From positions 1-16,444 of the forward strand of contig DHRX01000155.1 in assembly GCA_002408345.1 (NCBI GenBank): 16,444 nt of DNA, in the 5' to 3' direction. Origin of the DNA: Firmicutes bacterium UBA5301 (GTDB lineage: Bacteria; Bacillota; UBA5301). The translations under genes were made by a program, and so were the position numbers. Shown here in pieces: positions 6,889 to 14,108 of the stretch. Positions within the stretch are counted from its first letter, which is position 1. Each line of letters opens with the position of its first letter. The notes under the pieces are model-generated. The model did not search any database. It saw only the letters and a program-made list of their open reading frames with translations, and had not been told where the DNA came from.

Positions 6889-8227
6889 TAAGCCACCTCG
6901 CATACCGGCTACGTCTGGACTCAGAAAGTAGTTTGGCTAAGTCAGAACCGGTCTGATCTATGATTTTAATTGAAAAACCAGACTTTTGAATAAGGTTTTC
7001 TACTTTCCAACCATCTAAAGTTAGGCCCGCCTGGTTAAAAATAATTTTGGGGATAATAACTGTCCAGTCAGTACCGTATCCATGTTGACGCCACTCCATA
7101 AGTGTATTAACTATATCCTTTCCACCTAATAGCCCAGTAACAGTAACCGATTCGCCAAGGAACTTATTGGGTACAGTTACCAACCTAATCTGACCTTGTA
7201 GATAGGAAGGCAAGGCCAAATATATAGGTTGTAATGCCTTAACGCCGGAAACCCCTGTGACAAGTAAGTAGTTTTGACTTAACTTACTAGGCGGTTTAAA
7301 ATCTGCTGTAAAACTATCCCAAAAAAGCCGTACTAAACCAATACCGTTTTCCAGCTGTGGGTAACCTTCATATTCTTGATCTCTGGGTATCGGTAAATTG
7401 GCTAGCAAATAAAATTCATCGGCAGCATAGATCAAACGTTGCCCTCGTTCCTGGTAAAATCGGGCTTGCCAGGCTTTGATGGTTTCAATTACCCTACCCG
7501 CCTCTTCGCCTGTAAAAGTTCTGAGTAGCGGCAATCCTTCCCTATATTGAGTTAATCCTACCGGAACAGCTCCCAGAGAAAGGCAAGCAGAGCCTAAGGC
7601 ACCAATTTCTTGAATCGATCGTTCCAGTTCTACCCCGTCATTAACCCCAGGAATAAGAACTAGTTGCAGATGGTATTGGATTCCTGCAGCGGCTAAGCGT
7701 TCTAAGTTTTCTTTGATTTGGCTGGATTTATGGTTACCCATGAGGCTACGACGTAACACCGGGTTTAAAGTGTGAACTGATATATATAACGGCGACAGTC
7801 GGCTACTAATAACCCTTTGGTAATCTTCTTCTGTCCAGTTAGTCAAGGTAACAAAACTACCTTCTAAAAAAGAAAGACGGTAATCATCATCCTTAACGTA
7901 CAAACTTGCTCGTAACCCTTGAGGAAGTTGGCGTACAAAACAAAACTGGCAGTTGTTTTGGCAACGCCGAACCCCATTAAACAAACTGGTCGCAAAAGAG
8001 AGGCCTAGTTCAGTATAGGGATCCTTGGCCAAGGTTACCTGGTGAGTTTGACCATTACTATCCCTATATTCTAGGCTAATTTGCGATGCTAGGATAGCTT
8101 CCTTATACTCCAAAATATCTCGAGGGTAACTACAGTTTACCGAGAGAAGGTAGTCACCTGGCTGGATACCCACCTCTTCAGCTAGTGACCCGGCTTGTAC
8201 ATCTTCAATGTAAATTCCGTTCTCCAC
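6881..8227 (-). CDS. Radical SAM protein with N-terminal PDZ-like and C-terminal DUF512 domains
   Basis: This is a predicted iron-sulfur oxidoreductase of unknown substrate, of the DUF512 (TIGR03279-like) family. Residues 5 to about 68 look like a PDZ domain (IEDVQAGSLAEEVGIQPGDYLLSVN). The cluster motif follows as Cys89-x3-Cys93-x2-Cys96 (CQNNCQFC), which fits binding of a 4Fe-4S cluster by a radical SAM-type core. The core continues through LEGSFVTLTN and ISVHTLNP. The last 200 or so residues, including GLVRLF, LLVTGVSG, VPNKFLGESVTVTGLLGG and the terminal RWLNG, match DUF512. The 448-residue length is usual. It starts at GTG 8227, 4 bases after a DUF3189 gene, with GGAGG 11 to 12 bases upstream, and overlaps der by 8 bases. 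The steady linkage to der suggests, but does not show, a role in translation or ribosome modification. Confidence 0.88.
   Translation of the reverse strand: MENGIYIEDVQAGSLAEEVGIQPGDYLLSVNCSYPRDILEYKEAILASQISLEYRDSNGQTHQVTLAKDPYTELGLSFATSLFNGVRRCQNNCQFCFVRQLPQGLRASLYVKDDDYRLSFLEGSFVTLTNWTEEDYQRVISSRLSPLYISVHTLNPVLRRSLMGNHKSSQIKENLERLAAAGIQYHLQLVLIPGVNDGVELERSIQEIGALGSACLSLGAVPVGLTQYREGLPLLRTFTGEEAGRVIETIKAWQARFYQERGQRLIYAADEFYLLANLPIPRDQEYEGYPQLENGIGLVRLFWDSFTADFKPPSKLSQNYLLVTGVSGVKALQPIYLALPSYLQGQIRLVTVPNKFLGESVTVTGLLGGKDIVNTLMEWRQHGYGTDWTVIIPKIIFNQAGLTLDGWKVENLIQKSGFSIKIIDQTGSDLAKLLSESRRSRYARWLNG
6893..6899 (-). promoter_or_regulatory. Ribosome-binding site deciding the der start
   Basis: GAGGTGG lies 4 bases before ATG 6888 (7 bases counting from GAGG). 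It falls inside the longer reading from 6903, so it favours the shorter protein. Confidence 0.6.
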
Positions 8228-8231
8228 CGGC

Positions 8232-8726
8232 TCACCACTCCTCCGCCCTAAATTCTCTACTTCTAGAATGTAATCCTTTTTGGACTGATTCTACTAATTC
8301 GACAAAGTTAAAGTAACTCATTTTAATTCCCCAAATCGTTAACGGTCTCCCAATTGTAATTAAGCCTAACCCCCGAGATAGAGTTCCACCAATCGTAGTT
8401 AACAAATGAAGGCGCTCTAAGGCGTTAACTAGTATGATTTTTTGGGGTGAGTGGCCATAGTACTTTAACATACTAGGGATCAAATTTTCAATAAGTTGTG
8501 CAGCACTTTTTCGCCCTAAAATGTAAACTTCATACCCTAACGGGTCACGACCAATTAAAAATGGTGTACCTAAGTCTCTAGTCATAGTCCGGTCGTAATG
8601 TGGGGTATTCAATAATTCAGTTGTAGTAGGTATACGGTCTTTAGGTAGATAGCCACAGTGAATTGCCGCTGCTACAACAGACGAGTGGGAACTACCGTAA
8701 CAATGATATATTATTTTAAAATCCAT
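8232..8726 (-). CDS. DUF3189 family protein, second copy
   Basis: The function is unknown. This is the downstream member of a tandem pair and has 164 residues. It opens with IIYHCYGSSHSS followed by VVAAAIHCGYLP and DRIPTTTELL, then FLIGRDPLGYEVYILGRK. It closes with GGTLSRGLGLITIGRPLTIWG. All these blocks recur in its neighbour, so the pair arose by duplication. It appears soluble, with no signal peptide or membrane segment. The start is ATG 8726, which overlaps the previous stop by one base (TGATG) and has AGGTGG 6 bases upstream; the TTG one codon earlier is less likely. DUF3189 proteins occur mainly in spore-forming Firmicutes as far as I recall, and this gene sits in a run of genes leading to spoIVA. 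Confidence 0.8.
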   Translation of the reverse strand: MDFKIIYHCYGSSHSSVVAAAIHCGYLPKDRIPTTTELLNTPHYDRTMTRDLGTPFLIGRDPLGYEVYILGRKSAAQLIENLIPSMLKYYGHSPQKIILVNALERLHLLTTIGGTLSRGLGLITIGRPLTIWGIKMSYFNFVELVESVQKGLHSRSREFRAEEW

Positions 8727-9202
8727 CAAGCGCCACCTGCTTGGATACGAACCAATCGATTACGAGTATCCTCAACTAAAGCAAGAATTTTAGGATAAGC
8801 CTTTTGGACTCCGTAGGTGACTAATGGACGGCCAGGAAAAATCAGTCCAACTTCTCTGGATAGAAAACCACCGAGACGCATAATCAGGTTAATGCAAGGC
8901 TTGACATCAGCAAAAAGATAATTTTGTTCATTTTCGCCTATGATCCGAGTAACTCCTTTCAGGGTTTTCAGTAAGGTTTGACTATGGTTCCGTGCTCCTA
9001 TGATAAAGATATCATGACCATTTTCATCTCGTCCCAGATGGACTAAGGTTCCATGAAAAGAGGGTGGAACAGTATCAAAAAATTTCAATTGTCGAAGCTC
9101 TTCGGCTGTGGGTATACGGGTTGTTGGAAGTTGCTGAAGATGAATAGCTGCAGCCACCGGAGAAGCGTGGCTACCTCCGTAACAATGGTAGATAACCTTC
9201 AT
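8726..9202 (-). CDS. DUF3189 family protein, first copy
   Basis: The function is unknown. The protein has 158 residues and begins MKVIYHCYGGSHASPVAAAI, then RIPTAEEL, VHLGRDENGHDIFIIGAR and RLGGFLSREVGLIFPGRPLV. The early HCYGGSHAS loop resembles the phosphate-binding loop of low-molecular-weight phosphatases (C-x5-R-S), but the arginine is replaced by alanine, so phosphatase activity should not be assumed. The ATG at 9202 has GGAGG 5 bases upstream; the in-frame ATG at 9226 would add 8 residues, among them the ribosome-binding-site bases. It is the first gene after the ispH-S1 terminator and so the probable head of the operon running through der, plsY and gpsA. Its last base pairs overlap the start of the second copy. 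Confidence 0.8.
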   Translation of the reverse strand: MKVIYHCYGGSHASPVAAAIHLQQLPTTRIPTAEELRQLKFFDTVPPSFHGTLVHLGRDENGHDIFIIGARNHSQTLLKTLKGVTRIIGENEQNYLFADVKPCINLIMRLGGFLSREVGLIFPGRPLVTYGVQKAYPKILALVEDTRNRLVRIQAGGA

Positions 9203-9263
9203 GGCACCCTCCCTCTTTAAAATCATTTCCTAGCCTACCCTTCGTCTTTTCCCAATATGCTTA

Positions 9264-9294
9264 TAGTAAAGAAGGGGCCTTACGGCCCCCTTCT
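9264..9294 (-). terminator. Rho-independent terminator after ispH-S1
   Basis: A GC-rich stem pairs AGAAGGGGCC with GGCCCCCTTCT, with one bulged C and a TTAC-type loop (core 9270-9294). The minus-strand continuation TTCTTTA gives a short, imperfect T tract. It lies about 30 bases after the stop at 9323. Confidence 0.75.
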
Positions 9295-9322
9295 AATCGA
9301 ACATTAACATTATTTTAGTATA

Positions 9323-11386
9323 CTATTTCTTTAAAGCGTCACCGAAGATATCGCCAACCATGTCGCCAATGGTATAACCTTCTGTAGTTGGTTCAGTAGG
9401 TACAGATGCAGCTTGCTTTTTAGGTGCCGACTCTTTTTTCTTAGGTTCCGGTGCAGCCTGTTTAACCGAAAGGCTGATTCTTTTGGCTTCGGGGTCAATA
9501 TTTAGCACTTTTACCTTAACCTCTTCGCCAGACTTTAGCACATCTTGAGGGGTATCTACATGCTGATAAGCTAGTTCAGAGATATGAGCTAACCCTTCAA
9601 TCCCAGGTGCTAGGCGAATAAAGGCACCAAAATCCACTAACCTAGTTACAGTACCAGTAACGACATCCCCTTCTTTAATCTCCTTTTGTAAGGTAACCCA
9701 AGGATCAGGAAGTACTTGTTTGCGACCTAAGGAAATTCGCCCCTTTTCTTGGTCTATACCGAGAATTTTAACTTTGATTTCCTCTCCTTCTTTTAGAACA
9801 TCAGAAGGATGGTTCACTCTTTCCCAGGCGATCTCGGAGACATGCAAGAGGCCTTCAACACCCGGTTTGATCTCCACAAAAGCCCCAAAACTAGTTAGGC
9901 GTTTAACAATACCACTAATAACATCGCCTTCTTTAATCGATGCAAAAACTTCCTGTTTCGCGGCTTCTTGTTCCGCTATTTCCACTTCTTTGTGGGACAA
10001 GACTACGTTTTTACGTCTTTCATCAACTTCTAATATTTTAAATTTCAACGTTTGCCCAATAAACTGGCTCAAGTCTTCAACATACTGAGAAGAAGCCTGG
10101 GAAGCAGGAACAAAACCACGAACCCCTAGATCTACTAAGAGACCGCCTTTGACCTCTTCCTTAACGGTTGCAGTAATAATCCCATCAGCAGATTGAGCTT
10201 TCTGTATTTCTTCCCAAGCCAGATCAGCATCGGCCCGCTTTTTGGAGAGAATTGGATGGCCTTCTTCATTTTCAGTTTTAATTACAACAACATTAAATTC
10301 GTCCCCTACAGCAACGACTTCATTAGGATCGTCAATTTGAAAACGAGTCAAATCTTTGACATCTATAATCCCTTCAGTTTTATACCCAACATCTACTAAA
10401 ACTCTGTCTGGCTCAACTTTGACTACGGTAGCGTTAATCAACGCACCTCTTTCTAGTTTAGGACCGGTCATCTCCATTGCTACTTCGGCCATATTTTCTG
10501 GCGCTGAGGCCTCCGGTTGATCTAGATTTTCAGTCTGTTGCTCTTTAATTTCTTCCATTCTGGATAAAACCCCCTCAATGATCCATCTTGGAGTCGAGGC
10601 ACCAGCAGTAATTCCTATGGCGGAAACTCCTCGAAACCAGTCCGGGTTAATTTCGCCCGGACCTTCAATATGATAAGTGCGAGCTCCGGCTGCACGTGAG
10701 ATGGTAGCTAAGTTCGAAGTATTGGCGCTATTTTTGCCCCCCACAACGAGAATAACTTGGTTTTCTGTGGCCAACTTCATGGTTTCACTTTGTCGTCTCG
10801 TAGAAGCAGGACATATTGTGGGATAAATGCGCAGTTCTCCAACTTTTCGCAGTAGTTTATTTATGCAGTCCTGAACATTTTCCCACCTTTGGGTAGTTTG
10901 AGCAATAACTCCAATCTTCTGTCGAGTAGTTAACTCTAGTTTGTCAATGTCATCTGGTCCACGAATCACAACTGCATTGTTTTCAGTATGCGCTTTAATC
11001 GCGATTACTTCAGGATGACCTTGGTCCCCTATTATATATACTTGATATCCATCTTGATGAAGTTGTTTAGCGTATTTTTGTGCTCTACGCACAAAATTGC
11101 AGGTAGCATCGACAACATTAAGCCCCATTGCACGCGCTCTAGCCAGTTTCTCAGGGGGTAAACCGTGAGATCTGACCAATAAAGTTGATCCAGCAGGTAA
11201 CTCTGCTAAATCATTAACAACCCCTACACCACGAGAACCTAAAAATTCAATAACTTGCGGATTGTGAATAATTGGTCCCAGAGAAAAAACGTTTTGACCG
11301 CTGTTAGCAGCTGTTTCCAGGGCCAAATTAACCGCTTTACCTACACCAGGACAATACCCAGCATTTTCGGCAAGGGTAATCCTCAA
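9323..11386 (-). CDS. ispH: Fusion of IspH (HMBPP reductase) with four S1 RNA-binding domains
   Basis: The N-terminal 280 or so residues are IspH, which reduces HMBPP to IPP and DMAPP in the last MEP-pathway step. The three cluster cysteines (12, 96, 192) and the active-site residues His41, His74, His124 and Glu126 are present, several on E. coli numbers. The S-S-N motif reads S-A-N at 220-222, and STPRW supplies the later serine (264). After an acidic linker come four S1 domains at about 313-384, 400-468, 486-556 and 573-643. A Lys/Ala/Pro-rich tail follows. The S1 half resembles ribosomal protein S1. Such bifunctional proteins are known in Clostridia, so the fusion is not an assembly error. 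I chose TTG 11386 (687 residues) for its GAGGG at 8 bases and its MRITLAENAGYC start; TTG 11401 is the longer alternative. It is probably transcribed alone. Confidence 0.95.
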   Translation of the reverse strand: MRITLAENAGYCPGVGKAVNLALETAANSGQNVFSLGPIIHNPQVIEFLGSRGVGVVNDLAELPAGSTLLVRSHGLPPEKLARARAMGLNVVDATCNFVRRAQKYAKQLHQDGYQVYIIGDQGHPEVIAIKAHTENNAVVIRGPDDIDKLELTTRQKIGVIAQTTQRWENVQDCINKLLRKVGELRIYPTICPASTRRQSETMKLATENQVILVVGGKNSANTSNLATISRAAGARTYHIEGPGEINPDWFRGVSAIGITAGASTPRWIIEGVLSRMEEIKEQQTENLDQPEASAPENMAEVAMEMTGPKLERGALINATVVKVEPDRVLVDVGYKTEGIIDVKDLTRFQIDDPNEVVAVGDEFNVVVIKTENEEGHPILSKKRADADLAWEEIQKAQSADGIITATVKEEVKGGLLVDLGVRGFVPASQASSQYVEDLSQFIGQTLKFKILEVDERRKNVVLSHKEVEIAEQEAAKQEVFASIKEGDVISGIVKRLTSFGAFVEIKPGVEGLLHVSEIAWERVNHPSDVLKEGEEIKVKILGIDQEKGRISLGRKQVLPDPWVTLQKEIKEGDVVTGTVTRLVDFGAFIRLAPGIEGLAHISELAYQHVDTPQDVLKSGEEVKVKVLNIDPEAKRISLSVKQAAPEPKKKESAPKKQAASVPTEPTTEGYTIGDMVGDIFGDALKK

Positions 11387-11394
11387 TATCAATT

Positions 11395-11399
11395 CCCTC
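11395..11399 (-). promoter_or_regulatory. Ribosome-binding site deciding the ispH-S1 start
   Basis: GAGGG is 8 bases before TTG 11386. The alternative TTG codons at 11392 (2 bases away) and 11401 (overlapping the site) cannot use it. Confidence 0.6.
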
Positions 11400-11438
11400 A
11401 ATTTCTACTTAAAACTCTAGTAGTACTTATCATCTATT

Positions 11439-11444
11439 ATTATA
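11439..11444 (-). promoter_or_regulatory. Candidate -10 box for ispH-S1
   Basis: A perfect TATAAT lies in the 128-base gap between plsC and ispH-S1. This is the only sizeable gap in the first half of the window. No convincing -35 is seen at 17 or 18 bases (GCAGAA or TGCAGA). If used, it would start RNA near 11432 and leave a leader of about 46 bases. I see no clear terminator after plsC, so read-through may also contribute. Confidence 0.4.
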
Positions 11445-11514
11445 AGCCACGCAAGAGCATTTTCTGCATAATCCCGCAAAATCCTGCTAAGAGTTCGTAA
11501 CAGTTCCTTTTTAA

Positions 11515-12081
11515 TCATAAATTACGAATCTTCGTCATTATTAATTGGCTAAAATCATTCAAATCATCCCTACCGGGTTTGTTTTTCCCTACAGGCAATT
11601 GAAAAGAGATTGGTTCACCAACCCTGACCTCAACTTGCCTACCGTTACGCCAGACTCGAACTGGAACAACAGGTGACTTGGTTTTAGATGCTAAAAGGGC
11701 AATGCCGTTCTGGGCATCTTTAGCTTCACCAGGCTTCACTCTTGTGCCTTCAGGAAATAAGGCTAGCGCTTCTTCATTATTTAGAATCGCTAATGCGGAA
11801 CGAATCGCTCGCGTGTCTCCAGCTCCTCGGTTGACCGGGAAAGCACCTAAACCATAAAAAATTCTCCTGCTTAACGGACCTTGGAATAGTTCCATCTTAG
11901 CCATAAAACGCAACGGTCGGTTTATCCCAATACCAACAAAAATAGGGTCCCAATTACTATGGTGGTTAGCAGCAACAATAATCCGTCCATGGGAAGGAAC
12001 CCGATCTAATCCGGTAACGGAATAGCGAAAACGGAGTCGAACATAAGTTCCAATTAAAAATTTGGCCAGAGAATAAAACAT
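11515..12081 (-). CDS. plsC: 1-acyl-sn-glycerol-3-phosphate acyltransferase
   Basis: PlsC adds the second acyl chain to lysophosphatidate, giving phosphatidate at the inner face of the membrane. The H-x4-D catalytic motif is NHHSNWD (His40, Asp45), and the substrate-binding motif is FPEGTR (109-114). VNRG (83-86) and the late VPV block also match the family. A hydrophobic N-terminal segment may hold it to the membrane. At 188 residues it is a typical short PlsC. The GTG at 12090 would overlap the ribosome-binding site, whereas ATG 12081 has AGAAGG 8 bases upstream, so I use 12081. It follows cmk by 5 bases and ends the aromatic operon. Its partners PlsY and GpsA are encoded 6 kb downstream on the same strand. 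Confidence 0.93.
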   Translation of the reverse strand: MFYSLAKFLIGTYVRLRFRYSVTGLDRVPSHGRIIVAANHHSNWDPIFVGIGINRPLRFMAKMELFQGPLSRRIFYGLGAFPVNRGAGDTRAIRSALAILNNEEALALFPEGTRVKPGEAKDAQNGIALLASKTKSPVVPVRVWRNGRQVEVRVGEPISFQLPVGKNKPGRDDLNDFSQLIMTKIRNL

Positions 12082-12086
12082 TGTGT

Positions 12087-12764
12087 TCACCTTCTGATGC
12101 AGTCTCTCAAACGTGCTACCACTTGCTCAATAGTTAGGTTAGTAGTATCTATTATTATGGCATCTTCGGCTGGGCGAAGTGGTGCAAATTCTCGAGTAGA
12201 ATCAATAGTATCTCTATATTCTAGGTTCTCCCGAACTTTCTGAAGGCCTTTTTCATCTTGGCAACTTCCGTATATTTCATTATATCTACGGTGGGCTCTA
12301 GTCTCTAAATCAGCGGACAAATAAAATTTATAGTCTGCAGCTGGTAGAACCACCGTCCCTATATCTCGACCATCCATAACCACCGAATTTTCCGCAGCCA
12401 AGGTGCGCTGTAAATGTAATAAATAAGCTCTAACACCAGGGGTTTGTGCTACCTGAGAAACATACCGACTTACTTCCTCTGTTCTTATGGCCTGAGTTAT
12501 ATTCTCACCGTCGACTAAAATAATCTGTGGTTGGTCGTCTTGGGATGGAGTTAAAACAATATCAGTATCTAACGCCATCTCGGTTAAAGCCTTTTCATCT
12601 GTTAAATCCAACCTTTTAGCTAACGCTTTATATGTTAAGGCCCGGTACATCGCTCCGGTATCAATGTGAATAAGGCCTAGGTCTTGGGCTAAACGTTTTG
12701 AAACGGTGCTTTTCCCTGCTCCAGATGGTCCATCAATAGCAATAGTAATTTTCCCATTGTTCAC
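12087..12764 (-). CDS. cmk: Cytidylate kinase
   Basis: Cmk phosphorylates CMP and dCMP with ATP in pyrimidine salvage and turnover. The P-loop GPSGAGKS is at residues 12-19. The CMP-site blocks DTGAMYRALT, DGRDIGTVVLP and FYLSADLETRAHRR follow, and the C-terminal part ends in DTTNLTIEQVV. The open frame extends 15 codons further upstream into aroA, but GTG 12764 has GGAGG 8 bases upstream and gives 225 residues, against 224 in B. subtilis. It starts 14 bases after the aroA stop. The ribosome-binding site overlaps that stop, which suggests coupling. The aroA-cmk pairing recurs in many bacteria. Confidence 0.96.
   Translation of the reverse strand: MNNGKITIAIDGPSGAGKSTVSKRLAQDLGLIHIDTGAMYRALTYKALAKRLDLTDEKALTEMALDTDIVLTPSQDDQPQIILVDGENITQAIRTEEVSRYVSQVAQTPGVRAYLLHLQRTLAAENSVVMDGRDIGTVVLPAADYKFYLSADLETRAHRRYNEIYGSCQDEKGLQKVRENLEYRDTIDSTREFAPLRPAEDAIIIDTTNLTIEQVVARLRDCIRR
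12090..12095 (-). promoter_or_regulatory. Ribosome-binding site deciding the plsC start
   Basis: AGAAGG ends 8 bases before ATG 12081 and overlaps the first base of the alternative GTG at 12090, so it supports the shorter protein. Confidence 0.6.
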
Positions 12765-12771
12765 GGCTATT

Positions 12772-12779
12772 CCCTCCCC
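12772..12779 (-). promoter_or_regulatory. Ribosome-binding site deciding the cmk start
   Basis: GGGGAGGG overlaps the last base of the aroA TAG stop and lies 7 to 8 bases before GTG 12764, ruling against the longer open frame from 12809. Confidence 0.65.
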
Positions 12780-14101
12780 TAATACGTTAATTTTTGAATG
12801 GAGCTGCAACCTAATACAGACCGGTAAACTTCTGTAAATTGTGGATATGAGGCTTTAATACTTTCGGCTCCTGTAACTACTATAGGGCCTGTTGCTCGGA
12901 TCCCTAAAATCAAAGCAGACATAGCAATCCGATGATCAAGGTTACTTTCTACTTCTCCACCTCGGATCATAGCGCCGCCTTTGATTTTTAACCCGTCGGC
13001 TAATTGAGTAACAGTTACACCTAAACGAGTAAATTCAGCGGTAATTGCAGCGAGACGGTCCGATTCTTTAACCCTTAGTTCAGCGGCATTAGTAATTGTA
13101 GTTATCCCCTGAGCATAAGCCGCGGCTACCGCCAACACAGGTATTTCATCAATTAGGTCTGGTACTAGGTTCGGAGGCACCTCTATTCCAGTAAGTTGCG
13201 ATGATCTTACTACTAAATCCGCAACCGCTTCTCTACCCCAGAAACGTTGGTTAGTCAGATGAATTTCTCCACCCATTTGACGTAAAACTTGAATTAGTCC
13301 AATTCTCCGAGGATTAATTCCTACATCAATTAAGTGCAACTCGGCATGGGGATGTATTAATGCTGCCACTATCCAATAAGCAGCAGAAGAAATATCTCCT
13401 GGAATCCTAAGTTCTAAAGGGGAGAGCGGTTGTCCACCGTTAATAATGATTTGATTCTGTTCTAGCGTTAACTGGGCTCCAGCTTCTGCAAGCATTAATT
13501 CCGTATGGTCCCGAGTTGGAACTAGCTCTTGGTAGATACTTTGACCTGGGATTTGTACGGCAGCAAGTAAAACTGCCGATTTTACTTGAGCGCTAGGGAC
13601 AACCCCTTCTATTGTAGCTGGGTGTAGTCGGGGAGAGGGTAAGACTACGACCGGAGGAAAAGTGTTCTTTCCCCGAGCAACAAAATTAACCCCCAATTGG
13701 GATAGGGGGTTAATTACACGATCCATTGGTCGCTTGTTTAAAGACCGATCCCCACTAAAGATAGCTAAAACCGAACTAGGAGCAACCAGGCCAAGACTAA
13801 GCCTAATAGTAGTTCCTGAATTACCGACATCCAGGACAGAGGACGGTTCTGAAAAATTAGCCAGACCGCAACCTTTAACTTGTAGGTCGGTACCGTTTAT
13901 TTGAATAGTGGCCCCTAATTTTTGGAAAATATTAGCGGTAGCAAGAGTATCCTCGGCTACTAAGAAATTAGTGAAATTTGATTCACCTTCAATTAAACTT
14001 CCGATCATTACAGCCCGGTGTGAAATTGATTTATCACCAGGGATTGCTATTCTATCTTTAATTTGTTGATTAATTGCTTGTGGATCTAAACGTAGCTTCA
14101 T
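12779..14101 (-). CDS. aroA: 3-phosphoshikimate 1-carboxyvinyltransferase (EPSP synthase)
   Basis: AroA joins shikimate 3-phosphate and phosphoenolpyruvate to form EPSP, two steps before chorismate. The N-terminal PGDKSISHRA (21-30) carries the substrate-binding Lys, Ser and Arg. The phosphoenolpyruvate loop is GNSGTTIRL, and SGDRSLNKRPMDRV follows. The later RVKESDR and DHRIAMS blocks are intact. The protein has 440 residues, near the family length. The start is ATG 14101, with GAGG 5 bases upstream overlapping the aroF stop (TGAGG); the GTG two codons earlier lies too close to this site. The codons around 13684-13715 form a perfect 11-base-pair inverted repeat, discussed in the findings. 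No prephenate dehydrogenase gene is found between aroF and aroA, where some clostridia have one. Confidence 0.97.
   Translation of the reverse strand: MKLRLDPQAINQQIKDRIAIPGDKSISHRAVMIGSLIEGESNFTNFLVAEDTLATANIFQKLGATIQINGTDLQVKGCGLANFSEPSSVLDVGNSGTTIRLSLGLVAPSSVLAIFSGDRSLNKRPMDRVINPLSQLGVNFVARGKNTFPPVVVLPSPRLHPATIEGVVPSAQVKSAVLLAAVQIPGQSIYQELVPTRDHTELMLAEAGAQLTLEQNQIIINGGQPLSPLELRIPGDISSAAYWIVAALIHPHAELHLIDVGINPRRIGLIQVLRQMGGEIHLTNQRFWGREAVADLVVRSSQLTGIEVPPNLVPDLIDEIPVLAVAAAYAQGITTITNAAELRVKESDRLAAITAEFTRLGVTVTQLADGLKIKGGAMIRGGEVESNLDHRIAMSALILGIRATGPIVVTGAESIKASYPQFTEVYRSVLGCSSIQKLTY
13684..13715 (-). repeat. Perfect inverted repeat inside aroA
   Basis: Two 11-base arms (13684-13694 and 13705-13715) pair perfectly around a 10-base loop. 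On the coding strand the second arm runs into TTTTG. A CCCAATTGGG palindrome (13692-13701) overlaps the arm and loop and would compete with the long stem. Confidence 0.8.
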
Positions 14102-14108
14102 ATGCACC

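Noticed and set aside
9720..10088. Plus-strand open frame of 122 codons inside the S1 domains
   Set aside because: It is antisense to the well-supported S1 repeats, and its translation shows no domain or membrane pattern.
11255..11500. Plus-strand open frame running from ispH into the gap before it
   Set aside because: Most of it is antisense to the conserved IspH N terminus and the remainder has no recognisable protein features.
11402..11514. Possible terminator or S1-type leader structure between plsC and ispH-S1
   Set aside because: Only weak, imperfect pairings were found and there is no GC-rich stem with a T tract, so no terminator or regulatory RNA is called.
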